From: Blasia pusilla
Taxonomy: Eukaryota > Marchantiophyta > Marchantiopsida > Blasiales
Assembly: GCA_050084515.1 (NCBI GenBank)
Contig: CM114275.1
Span: forward strand, 1,178,001-1,242,000
Direction of reading: 5' to 3'
Length of the DNA stretch: 64,000 bases
Made by a program: the position numbers and the translations under genes. Below the pieces are notes generated by a model, which was given only the letters and a program-made list of their open reading frames with translations, did not search any database and had not been told where the DNA came from. Positions 35,900 to 45,310 of this stretch are shown piece after piece. Numbering within the stretch: position 1 is the stretch's first letter; every line of letters begins with the position of its first letter.

Positions 35900-37260
35900 A
35901 TTGTCTTTCCCGGCTTGTGGATTAGCTCCACATTCATCAACGCCAAGGTATCATGCCACCGGTTGTTTTGGCGCCACGCGATCCTAGGTCTCAAAATACT
36001 TGAGCGATATGTTATCGGTGAATACTCGAGTCCTGTGAAGTCCCAAATAGTGACGCCACTTCCTCAAGCAATGAACCACCGCGAAACAACTCTTTCTCAT
36101 GAGTAGGCCATCTCCTTTGGTGTCGGTCAGCTTCTTGCTTTCGTGATGCTATAGGTCTCCCTTTTGCACCAACATTCCTACAATCGCGAAATCACTAGCA
36201 TCCGTGGTGCACCTCTTTAACGGTTGTTCAAACTCCGCGCTTTCAGAATCGGGTTCTCGCGAGAGGATCTCTTTGACTCGATTGAACGCTTTATCCACTT
36301 CCTCGTCCATGTAGTATTGGCAAACTTTGCGGTCCAATCCGTGAGAGGTTTCACTATGCCCAAAAAATTCTTCACGTATGTCCGTAAAATCGACAGCTCC
36401 GATGAACCTTCGTGATCCCTTCACCGTGGAAGGCGGTTCCCATTCGCAATCGCGCCACCTTTTCCATGTCCGACTCACTCCATCCGCGACCGACCACATG
36501 TCCCAAGAACTTGATCTTCGCCAAACTGAACTCACTTTATCCGCATCGCATACAAACTTTGTTCGCTCTAAGTTTCTCAAACACCGTCTTCAAATGTCGA
36601 GCGTGTTCCTCTAGTGTTTTCGAATAGATGAGTATGTCATCTATATAGATGATCACAAACTCATCCGTCTCCTTGTGAAAGATGGAGTTCATCAAAGTGG
36701 TAAACGCCGGAGGCGCATTACAAAGACCGAAGGCATTACTACAAACTCGAACGAACGTATCTCCCCCTGCAGTCTTTCTACATCCGCTTCGCAATCCGAA
36801 TCTGATAATATCCTGATTTCAGGTCAATCCGCTGAAATACTTGGCACCGACAATCGATCAAAGAGGTCATCCATCCTCGGTAGAGGATAGTTATTCCTTA
36901 CCGCCACTTTATTCAGCGCCCGATAATCAACACAGAGTCTCAACTTCCCATCCTTCTTCTTGACAAAGAGGACGGGCGCCCCATAAGGTGACTTGCTGCT
37001 CGGATGTAACCCCTTTGTAGGAGTTCACCCAACTGTTTCTTCAACTCAGCAAGTTCCTCTTGATTCAACCTATAAGGTGCCTTTGAAGGTGGTTGAGATC
37101 CTGGTATCACCTCAATCTTATGATCAACCGCCCTATGTGGTGGCAACTCACTCGGAAGCTCCTTAGTCAACACATCTTCAAATTCTTTCACAACTCTCTT
37201 GAGTGTTTCAGGATCTCCTTGAAGCTGAGTTCTGATCTCTGCATCTTGCGCTTGCATCAT
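35900..37260 (-). pseudogene. Chromovirus reverse transcriptase and RNase H
   Basis: The RT starts with ELPPHRAVDHKIEVIPGSQPP and PYRLNQEELAELKKQL (37160-37030), then NAFGLCNAPPAFTTLMN and the catalytic FVIIYIDDILIYSKT at 36740-36620. The connection and RNase H follow (FEQPLKRCTTDASDFAIVGM at about 36200, then THEKELF and a FTDN-like stretch at 36100-36000). Frame changes occur between blocks. Confidence 0.87.
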
Positions 37261-37599
37261 CCTCTACTCATCTCATCAAGCAAAGGAATCCTTCCTCTAA
37301 CTCGCCAAACTCGCCCTCGTGATGGCGTTCACCAACTCCGTCTTTCTAGGCACCTCACGAACCAACTGACGTCCGTCCGCTTTGCGTTAACCAAGACGCT
37401 TAACCTCAAAGGTTTCGCCGCGTTCCACCTCATACGCATCCAAGAACGTGTTCCCCAAGACTCCGCCGATACCGCCCATCTCGCAAATCTGTAAAATTCT
37501 CCTTCAACTCAAATACTCCGATCTCACAACTAGCCCTAAAACCAGATCTGATGTCCGTGGGATTTTTCCTCCCGCTAATCCTACCCTAATGGGTTCATC

Positions 37600-38960
37600 C
37601 GCTTTGGTGGTTGGCAATCCCAACGTTTTTACGATTCTCGACTCAAGAATGAGTGCGAAGCACCAGATCAACGAGCAACATCACATCGCGATTAGCGATC
37701 TTGGATCCTAGGTAAACCAAATTGGGCGCCCTCTTGGTGACTTGTAGAGATGTATCTAGATCTCCCTCCGATAAATGCTTAGCGGCAAACGCAATCATAC
37801 TCGGTTTACTAACCTTGGGCCTCACACATTCCTTAGCCATATGCCCGGTTCGCCACAATTATAACAAATCACTTTGGCATTCGTTGACTTCAGAACGGCG
37901 GCCCCTTCGGCAGCGTTGAGTTCCACTCGCTTTGCCGCTAGGGCGAGAGATCCCCGTGGTCACGCTCACCCCCATTCCAAACCCTCTTGGATGTCCCTTT
38001 ATTCTTCTCAGAATTTAGAAAACTTTTGTCTCAAAGGGTTTCGGGTGTTGGACTTCATCGCCCCAATCCGCTGGCTAGTCTCAAGAGGTCCGCGACGCCT
38101 CGGGATGTGAGGCATACGAAAGAGAGCCTTCTCGGCACTCGGTTTGAGTCCACTTAGGAAGATCACCTTTTAGTATGTTCATCCGTGGAAAGTGCACTCA
38201 TGAGCGCACTAAACTCTCGCACATAAGCGCCAAGTGATCCACTGGCGCAACCTCACCACCTCCATGCCATCGCGGTATTTCCTCGATATTCCGGAGTGAA
38301 TCGGTTCCCAATCAACTCCTTGAAATCTTCCCAACTCAACGTTTTCCCACGACCTAGATGTTCTTTCCGTGAGCCGCCCACCAATGGAGAGCGTGATCCT
38401 TCGAAACGTGACCGCCATAAATACCTTGTCTTGTTCGTCGCTTTTGCGCTCGAATAGAGTTCGAGTTCCGTTAGAAACTCGCTCACTTTCCGAGAACGCC
38501 CCATTCCCGTGAATGGCGTTGGCAAATGAGTCTTACAAAGCTTCTTGCCGTAACTAGAGGCTCCATTTGACTTGAATTCGAGATCACCTTGCTCGCTCAG
38601 CCATCTGGTCCGCCATCACCTTCATCAATCCCATCATTTGGGTATAAAAGGCCGGATCGTTTAAGTTTGGACCCAAGGTCCCGCTGAAAGATTTTCGGTT
38701 GGAACATCCTCATGTCCGGGACTCGCACTTCCGAGTCGCAAATTCCACCTCCGGCTCGGTCCGTCATTGATTCGTCTCTTGGCTTCTTTGCTTTGACTCG
38801 CGGTTTTCGGTTCTTCGCCCTTGGTCGCCATTTGCAGTCGTCGCTTTTCTCACATCTCCTCCTCGCTCTTACGTTCCTCCTCGGCGTCGCGGTCTTCCGG
38901 CTACCTTGAGTTCTCCCCAAACGCCCAGATCTTCAACGACCCCAAGTTCACGCTCATCAA
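37600..38960 (-). pseudogene. Chromovirus gag and protease remnant
   Basis: The gag capsid region is seen in THLPTPFTGMGRSRKVSEFL, ELELYSSA and LSWEDFKELIGNRFTPEY (38540-38280), followed by EFSALMSAL. A CCHC zinc knuckle follows at 37870-37826 (CYNCGEPG then HMAKEC), split by a one-base deletion. The protease active-site stretch is reduced to MLLVDLVLRTHS at 37660, where a D-S/T-G-A motif would be expected. Several frameshifts separate the pieces. Confidence 0.8.
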
Positions 38961-38961
38961 G

Positions 38962-38979
38962 GAATTGCTCGATACCACG
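38962..38979 (-). other. Primer-binding site of the chromovirus
   Basis: On the minus strand the base after the 5' LTR begins CG and then TGGTATCGAGC, close to the plant initiator-Met tRNA complement TGGTATCAGAGC with one base missing. This is the usual primer for plant gypsy elements. Confidence 0.7.
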
Positions 38980-40003
38980 TGTCGCGGCGCCTACTCTTCT
39001 TGAACGTTAATCTTGTTTGTTGCGGAAGCGCGCGTTCGATGAGGTCACGCTCTCAACGCTGATCCGCATCCAAACACGCACTTCGGTTAGTCGGGTCTTG
39101 GATCAATCAGCGGGATTACTTTCCGAAGTTCTCGCCTCGACTCTCTCTTCAAGCTCAACCTTCCTAGTTTCGCGGTTTCCAACACGGGCAAGTCTCTCAA
39201 AGACTTGGGACAGACTTTTCTGGTCGGTTCAGAACTGAAACGGCGTTTCGCGCCTAGCGGTTCCAACTGTCCGATGAACATCCAATGAGTTCCTCACCAA
39301 GACTCGCACATAAGTGAATTGGTTGGAATCCAAGTGTGGCGCATACAAAGTCCACTCCCTTGGATCAGGTTTGGGTTTTGGGTTTCGCGCCAAACTCCCG
39401 TTTCATCCCGTGCCCTCAAACGCCGTTTGGCGCCCAAAGTGGGGTTTCGCTTTCCGAGACATCTCAGAGAAGGTACTCCCCTTACTAGTACTTCTGGGGA
39501 TCTCCGGGGCCCCCTACATTTAGGAAAGACACCTGGCCCCTCCATTGGCCTCAACCCGATTGCTCTCTGAATCGTTTTTGGCCAATATCTCAGCCTGTAC
39601 TTATGCGTTTGCTGAGATCTTTGGTGCGTTGGAAGCGTCTTGAGATCAGCTTTCCAACGCGCCCTTACTTGTCCCGAACGCATCTCGGAACTCAACGTTA
39701 TGGTCCTAAACACAGTCAGATTCTCCCAAACGCTAGTCATGTTCCAAATCGGTTCTCACTCTTTGGCAACCAACCTCCAAGACTCAACTCATCTCAAGTC
39801 TCGCTCGCGTTTGGTCTAGGTTTCCTGGTCGCGACCACTAACGCATGAAACGCACAACTGTTCCGCGTTTCGCCTCTTAGACTTTTCCAAGAGACTCTAC
39901 CAAACGCTCTCCAAAGCGCAAAACCTCGCGGCGTGAGTTCCTTTGAGTTCTGATGTTTCGCTTGGCGCGTATTTGGTGTTGTTTGGTTATGAGGGTCACG
40001 ACA
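38980..40003 (-). repeat. 5' LTR of the chromovirus
   Basis: 1024 bp, plus-strand ends TGTCGCGGCGCC and GGTCACGACA. Partner of 32668-33683. The terminal inverted TGTCG/CGACA is intact. Confidence 0.95.
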
Positions 40004-41094
40004 AATCGAGTGCTGGACGAGGCAGCGGGTTGGCTGACACTCGGTCCAGGTTGTTTTGGGAGATGTTGAGGGTCTTACGGCAGTTGCAAGAGCACCAGTC
40101 TCATTCTCCAACCTACATTCTAGAGAATGTGCCGATCTAAGGAGACTCCAGGTCACGGGTGGTGACGAGTGCTCATCAGGTGCGTGCCTGGATCGGCCCA
40201 GCAGTGTTCTTAGATGCGGCGAGTGTAGGTTCTAGATCCCATCGCCCGCGTCTATGGTGGACCAACTTGGTGCCCCATGCGGTGTTATGGAAGGCATATG
40301 CGAGAGTGGAGCGCCCCTCCCATTTGTTAGTGGATTCCATTCGGGATCCAGGTCGTCGATCATAGGCAGTGAGACACGATGATCGACCACCGTTGATTGT
40401 GGTCAATAGGGTAGGCAGGCCGCGGGCAGCCTTGCCCACGTTTGTGAGTTTTCCCGCTTCCTATGCATACAAGGAGGCCGATCCTGGCTTGGTTTGGGAT
40501 GACCAGGTTCAGCGGTTGGTGGAGCCCAACGCCGACGAGAGAGAGCGAGCGATGGGATTTCCCACAAGAGTGACGGCAGTACCATCAGTGTCGAGAGGCA
40601 TCACGACGCCATGTCTTGGGTCGCGATGGACCTGAATCGCTTGACATGGATCCTCGCCTTGGGAGTGGTGAGCGTCGTATGAGATCGCGACAGATCACGG
40701 CTGTTGCGTAAGCAGGAGCCCCATGCCTACCGAGACGGTGGAGGTAAAGTGGTCGAGGCGAGACCCGAGGAGATCTACGCACCATGGGAGATCGGGAGAG
40801 ACACCCTTGACTTCTTGGGATGTTTTGAAGGTACGCAAGGAGATGATAGCCACAAGATCGAAGCGTGGTTTCGGCATCGCACGTGGAGGAGATCGAGTTT
40901 GCGCTGGTTGCAGGAGAGCGGCCGAGTGTTGTTGTTCGAGATGGGGTTGCACCATAGCAACCACCGATACCGCGCCGGAGAGTCCTACCGTAGTCACGAT
41001 GGAGACTTGGGAGCCGATATGGGCCCTAAGTTGACAGGAGGAGAGCGGCGCCAATACATCGTTCCTCAGAGTTATAGGAGCCGCTGCGTTTAGC

Positions 41095-42440
41095 ATGGAG
41101 GATTTGGGTACGCTGAAGGGACCGGGATCCGCATTGAGTTGTCTAGTGATACTCCGACCTTCCAACGACCCTACAGTGCAAAGTGATATGGAGAGGGCTC
41201 GATTGAGTAGGAGTTGTGACTTGGTCGGAGCAGACTAGTGGAGATGTCGCATGGGGAGTATGCATCTGCCACTGTCATGCCCGCCAAGAAGGATGTGCAT
41301 GGCAACTAGACGGATAGGCGGATGTGTGGGGATTACCTATCAATCGGCAGACGAAGTCCGATAGGTATGCCATGCCCACCCCTGAGGAGATCTTTGATGC
41401 GATTGGTCACGCAAAGATCTTGATTCATTGATTTATGAGCCGGATACCATCAGCTGCCTATTGGATTGGAGGACAGGCAAAAGACGGCATTTTGGGGCAT
41501 CGATCCTCACGGGAAGGATTGTCTGTACCAGTGGCGGTTCTTACCATTTGGGTTAAAGAACGCCCCGGCTGAGTTTGAGAGGGTCATGGATAGGATCTTG
41601 GCTGGTCTGGATTTTGCTAGGTGTTATATTGATGACATCGTAGTCTTTAGCGCCACGGTTGAGAAGCATGAGCAAAATCTAGAGAAGGTGTTTGGACGAT
41701 TTCAATTACATGGGCTGAAGCTACATCCAGGCAAGTGCAAGTTCTTCTACGACCAGATTGAGTACTTGGGTCATACGATATACCCGAGGGCCTTGGTGTT
41801 TAGCAGACGAAGGTAGACGCTATCTCACGCATTCCACGCCCTACAGATGTGAGCCGTGTTCGCGCATTCATGGGATTGGCGAACTTCTATCGGCGATATG
41901 TCAAGGGATTCGATTCGACATGGTGACCTTGCTCACCAAGGTGGATCACGAGTGGCACTGGGGTGAGCAGAGCGAGCATTTTAGTTGCTCAGGACAGTTG
42001 ACGCCGCACCCATCTTGAGGAGACCGATCAGGGGGCGTCCTTTCCAGTTGCACACAGATTGGAGCATGTTGGGGATTGGAGCGGTGCTCACCCAGCATGA
42101 TGATGAGGGTAGAAAGTTTGTGGTGGCTTACGCTAGCCGTTCGAACAACACTGCAGAGGCGAAGTACAGCTCGTATGAGGGTGAGTGCTTGGTTGCGGTG
42201 TGGGCTGTCGCGCATTTTAGGTGTTACTTATTCGGCAACCCTTTACCATCATCACTGATCATCAACCACTGAAGTGGTTGATGGAGTCCGACAAGCTTAC
42301 AGGGAAGCTTGCGAGATGGGCTCTGTTGTTGCAGGAGTATGATTTTCAGGTGGTACATAGACCTGGAACGCTCAACGAGGATGCAGATGGGTTGAGTGGT
42401 AACCCATGCCCGAGTCAGCGAGATGCGACTGGAGCTCGAT
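41095..42440 (+). pseudogene. Reverse transcriptase and RNase H of copy 1
   Basis: The RT begins near MEDLGTLKGPG (41095). It contains HGEYASATVMPAKKDVHGN and MCGDY, then in the frame 41466-41816 PFGLKNAPAEFERVMD and the catalytic CYIDDIVVFSA, followed by HPGKCKFFYDQIEYLGH. RNase H runs from about 42050 (LHTDWSMLGIGAVLTQHDD) through YSSYEGECLVAVWAV to DHQPLKWLMESD and VVHRPGTLNEDADGLS. At least four frameshifts or stops break the series. Confidence 0.88.
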
Positions 42441-42679
42441 GGCATGGAGAGAGTGATGAGGAGTCGGTGCCAGATGGGCACGCGCCACCCTATTTAGGCA
42501 TGTTGGCTATGGAGAGCCAGAGTGTGGAGACTTCGATGGCGAGGTCTAGTGGAGAGTCTTTGGATCCCGAGGCCAGTGAGGACACGACAAGTGGCCGAGA
42601 TATTCATGATGATGGAGTAGTCTTAGAGTACCTTCGTACTGGCAGCCTTACGAGCACCATGGATGCTAGAGAGCGGGAT

Positions 42680-43495
42680 CGGATCCTACAACGGGCCAGA
42701 CGGTTCCGTTGGGAGGGGACACATGTTTTGAGGGTTTGGGAGGATGGCAGAGTACGCGTAGTGCCGCATCCTTTGCAGAGAGCACGACTAGTGCAAAGAT
42801 GCCCACGAGGAGTTGGGTCACTTTGGGGTGAAGCGGACGATAGCTTGCTCCAAATTCAGTATTGGTGGCGAGGCATGCATCGACGTTCGCCAGCTTTGTT
42901 GCTAGGTGCATGGTGTGTGATCGGGTCCGAGCATCGTTCAATGCCCGACTCCACGTTGCATCCATTACCGATCATGGGCTTAGGTATAGATGGAGTTTGA
43001 TTTTGCAGACCTTTGCCCTTGACGGAGCGTCACAAATCGTTATGTGTTGGTGATGGTGAGCACTTCTCGAAGTGGATCGAGTTGGTTGCATTGCCCGACA
43101 AAGCAAGTGAGGGAGTAGCTTATGCCTTCCTTGACAGAGTGCGAGTCATTATGGCGCACCACCGAGGTGTTGATGCACACCAGGTACCGAGTTTTGCGGT
43201 GAGTTCCAGGCCTTGTGTGATCAGGCGCTGATCGACCACCGCACGACTTCACGAGATCATCTTGAGGCGGATGGATTAGCGGAGAGTTGTGCAGACGGTG
43301 AAGAGGGGTTTACGCAAGTATGGCTTGCAGAGAGGTCACCTAGGAGATTGGGACCTCCGATTTGCCATGGTTGGCGATGGGATACTGATTCAGCAGCACG
43401 CATCCTAGCATCTTTTTCACCGTACTTTTGCTACTTTATGGCGAGAGCCGATTTACTGCGGCCATCGTCGATGATCTTTGGTGAGGTGTGAACCT
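42680..43495 (+). pseudogene. Integrase of copy 1, multiply frameshifted
   Basis: The zinc-binding N-terminal region (LLGAWCVIGSEH in one frame, CMVCDRVRASF in another, near 42890) and the core (EHFSKWIELVALPDKASEG at 43060) are scattered over three frames. The DDE glutamate is still encoded in LEADGLAES at about 43270, but the frame is lost just after it by a small deletion relative to copy 2. This protein would insert the cDNA into the genome; here it is inactive. Confidence 0.82.
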
Positions 43496-43497
43496 CG

Positions 43498-44062
43498 ATG
43501 ACCCGGATGTATGGGTGCGAGCATGTTCTCGAGGGTGAGTTATTTCGGAGAGTGATGCCCATGGCGTTCGAGAACTTGGCGATTGCACAACATCGGGATA
43601 CGTTGAGGTATGCGACTATTCGAGGTGGTGGTTATCGACCAACTATCCGGAGGTTTCATCAGGGAGATTATGTCTATTTGCAGCAGACGGCACCGACGAC
43701 GTTGGATGTGAACTTGCAGGCGCACTATCCTGAGAGTGCGTGACATTTTGCCATCGGGTGTTCTCTTGCTGGAGGGACGCGATGGTATGGTATGGAAGGA
43801 CCATGTGCGTAATTGTGCGCCATGTCACCTTCCTAACATTGATGGTACAGTAGATCCGAGCTTAGTAGTAGTTCCTGCAGGCTTGCGTTGTATGTTGTGT
43901 GGTTTTGCCCGTGGTGCGGCCACGATGCTAGTCTGTGATGGGTGTTCGAGAGGATGGCATATGGCATGTTTGACGCCACCTCTCACTAGGGTTCCTCAGG
44001 GACGATGGATGTATCCGGATGTACATAGAGAAGGTAGTTCTACATTCGACTTGTGTCTATGA
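43498..44062 (+). pseudogene. Integrase C-terminal module plus PHD finger (copy 1)
   Basis: After RRVMPMAFENLAIAQHRDTL comes RFHQGDYVYLQQ, a strand-rich module like the GPY/F domain of gypsy integrases, then (after a frameshift near 43740) VLLLEGRDGMVWKDH. The tail from about 43880 is a PHD finger: CMLC, then CDGC, GWHMAC, and PPLTRVPQGRW. The spacing matches C4-H-C3. The last pair is incomplete: the first position is tyrosine (WMYP) and the final cysteine is lost by a small deletion in this copy but present in copy 2 (WMYPRC). PHD fingers read histone H3 tails, so it could guide integration as chromodomains do in chromoviruses. Confidence 0.82.
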
Positions 44063-44195
44063 CATGGATGACAAGGAGGCGACTAACGATGGGGCCACAT
44101 GAGCACCCGGCCTTCTTGCTCTTAGCGTCCCAGAGATGTATGTCATGGTAGGTAGGGATCGATGACTCTCTGGAGTTAGAGGGACCTAACCACCA

Positions 44196-44208
44196 GCTAG
44201 GGGGGCGA
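44196..44208 (+). other. Polypurine tract of copy 1
   Basis: GCTAGGGGGGCGA, the purine-rich plus-strand primer typical just before a 3' LTR. The same tract occurs in copy 2 (complement at 51293-51305). It is followed by the D1 block rather than directly by the sequence that starts the 5' LTR. Confidence 0.6.
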
Positions 44209-44333
44209 TTGGAGATATTTTGGTTCTTCTTGTCTCGATTTTTGGATGCCATGAGTTAGCATGGGATCATGCGTGTTTGTCTGTGTGTTCGGACAACGAT
44301 GTATGTTGTGTAGCGATGTGTATGCGCACGACA
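44209..44333 (+). repeat. D1 block: extra copy of the LTR 3' end
   Basis: About 125 bp from TTGGAGATATTTTGG to GCGCACGACA. A nearly identical block, D2, ends the 3' LTR at 44891-45017. D1 and D2 therefore flank the LTR body as direct repeats. The identical arrangement in copy 2 (51167-51292 and the left end of its LTR at 50523) shows it is a family feature, not a local accident. Confidence 0.85.
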
Positions 44334-44335
44334 AC

Positions 44336-45017
44336 TGTAATGTCTTTTAGGATAGATCGATGAGATCTAATAGAGTGCTTTCGTGAGTAGTGGAGGACAC
44401 GCTCCGAAGGTCGCGGATGACCTGTTGAGACCCCAAGAAACCTGAGAGAGCAGGTTTCCCCTTCGTTTCGGCTCATTTGGAGCCATATTGAGGAACTTAC
44501 TATTTTAGGTAAGTACCATTTTGAGTATATGATCGACTTACTATTTTTGGTAAGTACCATTTTGAGTATATGATCGACTTACTATTTTTGGTAAGTGGCC
44601 CTTGATCTCCTACATCAGGTCAAGAGCCAAGGAGGTGACTTGGGAGAATAGGTTACCATGGAGAGAGCTTGGGAGAGGGGAGGGGTATACCTCAAGGAGA
44701 GAGAGCTTGAGAGCTCATTCTCTCTTTGTTGAACCTCTTGGCATGAGGCGGCGGAGCTATGGTCCCTTGCCTTGTGAGTGTAACCCGAGCCTCTCATTAG
44801 GAGAGTGGGTTTGGTTTGACATGAGAGAGAGTGCACACCTTTGAGAGCTATGGTGTGAGATGGTGTAGAGAGAGATTGGAGCTTACTTTATTGAAGATAT
44901 TTTGGTACTTCTTGTCTCGTTGTTTGGATGCCATGAGTTAGCATGGGATCATGCGTGTTTGTGTGTGTGTTCGGTGACAGCGATGTATGTTGTGTAGCGA
45001 TGTGTATGCGCACGACA
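44336..45017 (+). repeat. 3' LTR of copy 1
   Basis: 682 bp, TGTAATGTCTTTTAGG to GCGCACGACA (TG...CA ends). The first ~550 bp match the 5' LTR at 27620-28133, plus a local tandem duplication at about 44500-44590 (the TACCATTTTGAGTATATGAT block twice). The last ~125 bp are the D2 block, missing from the 5' LTR. Confidence 0.85.
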
Positions 45018-45310
45018 CACGCCATGAAAGGGTTGAACCATGTCGCGGTCCGTATCTCTTGGAAGTCGCATCATGTGTCGAACTCTTGGATAAAATCATC
45101 TTAGTCGATGGTGCCCACTGCACCCAAGAAACGACGCATGCCCTGATGGCCCATGTCGTCCATCTCCTGCCAAGTGATACTGCCTCCGTGTGGGATCTCG
45201 TCATCAGACCGGGTGTCTAGTGATGACCATCCAGCCACGGATGGATGTCGAGGTAGCTCCTCACTCGTAACCCCTCGATATCTCACTCCACTCCGTGTCA
45301 CACCACTACT
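45018..45310 (-). pseudogene. Old Ty3/gypsy gag relic, 5' part
   Basis: The minus strand reads EEQ-poor linker sequence with SITWQEMDDMGHQGMRRFLG and then TIDEDDFIQEFDT, CDFQEIRTATWFNPFMA, parallel to TIELHDFIAEFRSWCDSQ and NPFTAW in copy 1 gag. It stops at 45018, exactly where the copy 1 element begins, and continues in the same frame at 27615 downward. In-frame TAG stands where the relative has the W of SWCD. Confidence 0.8.

Larger units (their letters stand above)
32668..40003 (-). mobile_element. Nested Ty3/gypsy chromovirus with ~1-kb LTRs
   Basis: A 7336-bp LTR retrotransposon lies on the minus strand inside the methyltransferase of copy 1. LTR ends are TGTCG...CGACA and the target duplication is AATCG (32663-32667 and 40004-40008). 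Reading right to left: 5' LTR, tRNA-Met-like primer site, gag with CCHC knuckle, protease remnant, RT, RNase H, integrase, chromodomain, purine tract, 3' LTR. Chromodomain presence places it among chromoviruses. Every gene has frameshifts or stops, so it is no longer autonomous, but the two LTRs remain very similar, so it is the youngest insertion of the nest. Confidence 0.95.
32340..40690 (+). pseudogene. C5 cytosine DNA methyltransferase domain, split by chromovirus
   Basis: This is a Dnmt3-like cytosine-5 methyltransferase domain embedded in the gypsy polyprotein. Its N-terminal part is 32340-32667 and its C-terminal part 40004-40690; the 7.3-kb chromovirus sits between. Motifs in order: I, DLFGGINTGL (SAM binding, 32385); II, YLYVESDD; IV, GWPCQGQS (catalytic cysteine, 32645); then, past the insertion, a GSGLADTRSRLFWEML helix; VI, ILENVPI (40120); VIII, HRPRLWWTNL (40240); IX, ADERERAMGFP (40530); X-like, AMDLNRLTWIL (40630). 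The spacing between VIII and IX leaves room for a target-recognition region. At least one frameshift lies before motif IV, so this copy is broken even apart from the insertion. Motif I resembles Dnmt3, while PCQ (not PCN) is shared with other C5 enzymes. Confidence 0.9.
27620..45017 (+). mobile_element. Ty3/gypsy retrotransposon with DNA methyltransferase and PHD finger (copy 1)
   Basis: The element starts TGTCACGTCTTTTAGG and ends GCGCACGACA, inside an older gag gene. The 4-bp target duplication CACG lies at 27616-27619 and 45018-45021. Removing the insertion restores the old gag frame across NPFMAWKGLF. Order: LTR body, long GC-rich leader, gag, protease region (deleted here), C5 DNA methyltransferase, RT, RNase H, integrase, PHD finger, polypurine tract, LTR. 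A 7.3-kb chromovirus (32668-40003) splits the methyltransferase. Without it the element is about 10.06 kb. It is GC-rich compared with the AT-rich host DNA. Frameshifts in every gene make it non-autonomous. A second copy of the family is at 50523-57310. Confidence 0.92.

Noticed and set aside
32340-40690. Bacterial contamination as the source of the methyltransferase
   Set aside because: The domain is flanked by eukaryotic gypsy genes in two independent copies with target-site duplications and lies between plant-type sequences.
44209-45017. A separate TRIM-type mini-retrotransposon (D1-body-D2)
   Set aside because: The body also forms the 5' LTR of copy 1, and both copies share the whole arrangement after the same polypurine tract, so it belongs to the gypsy element.
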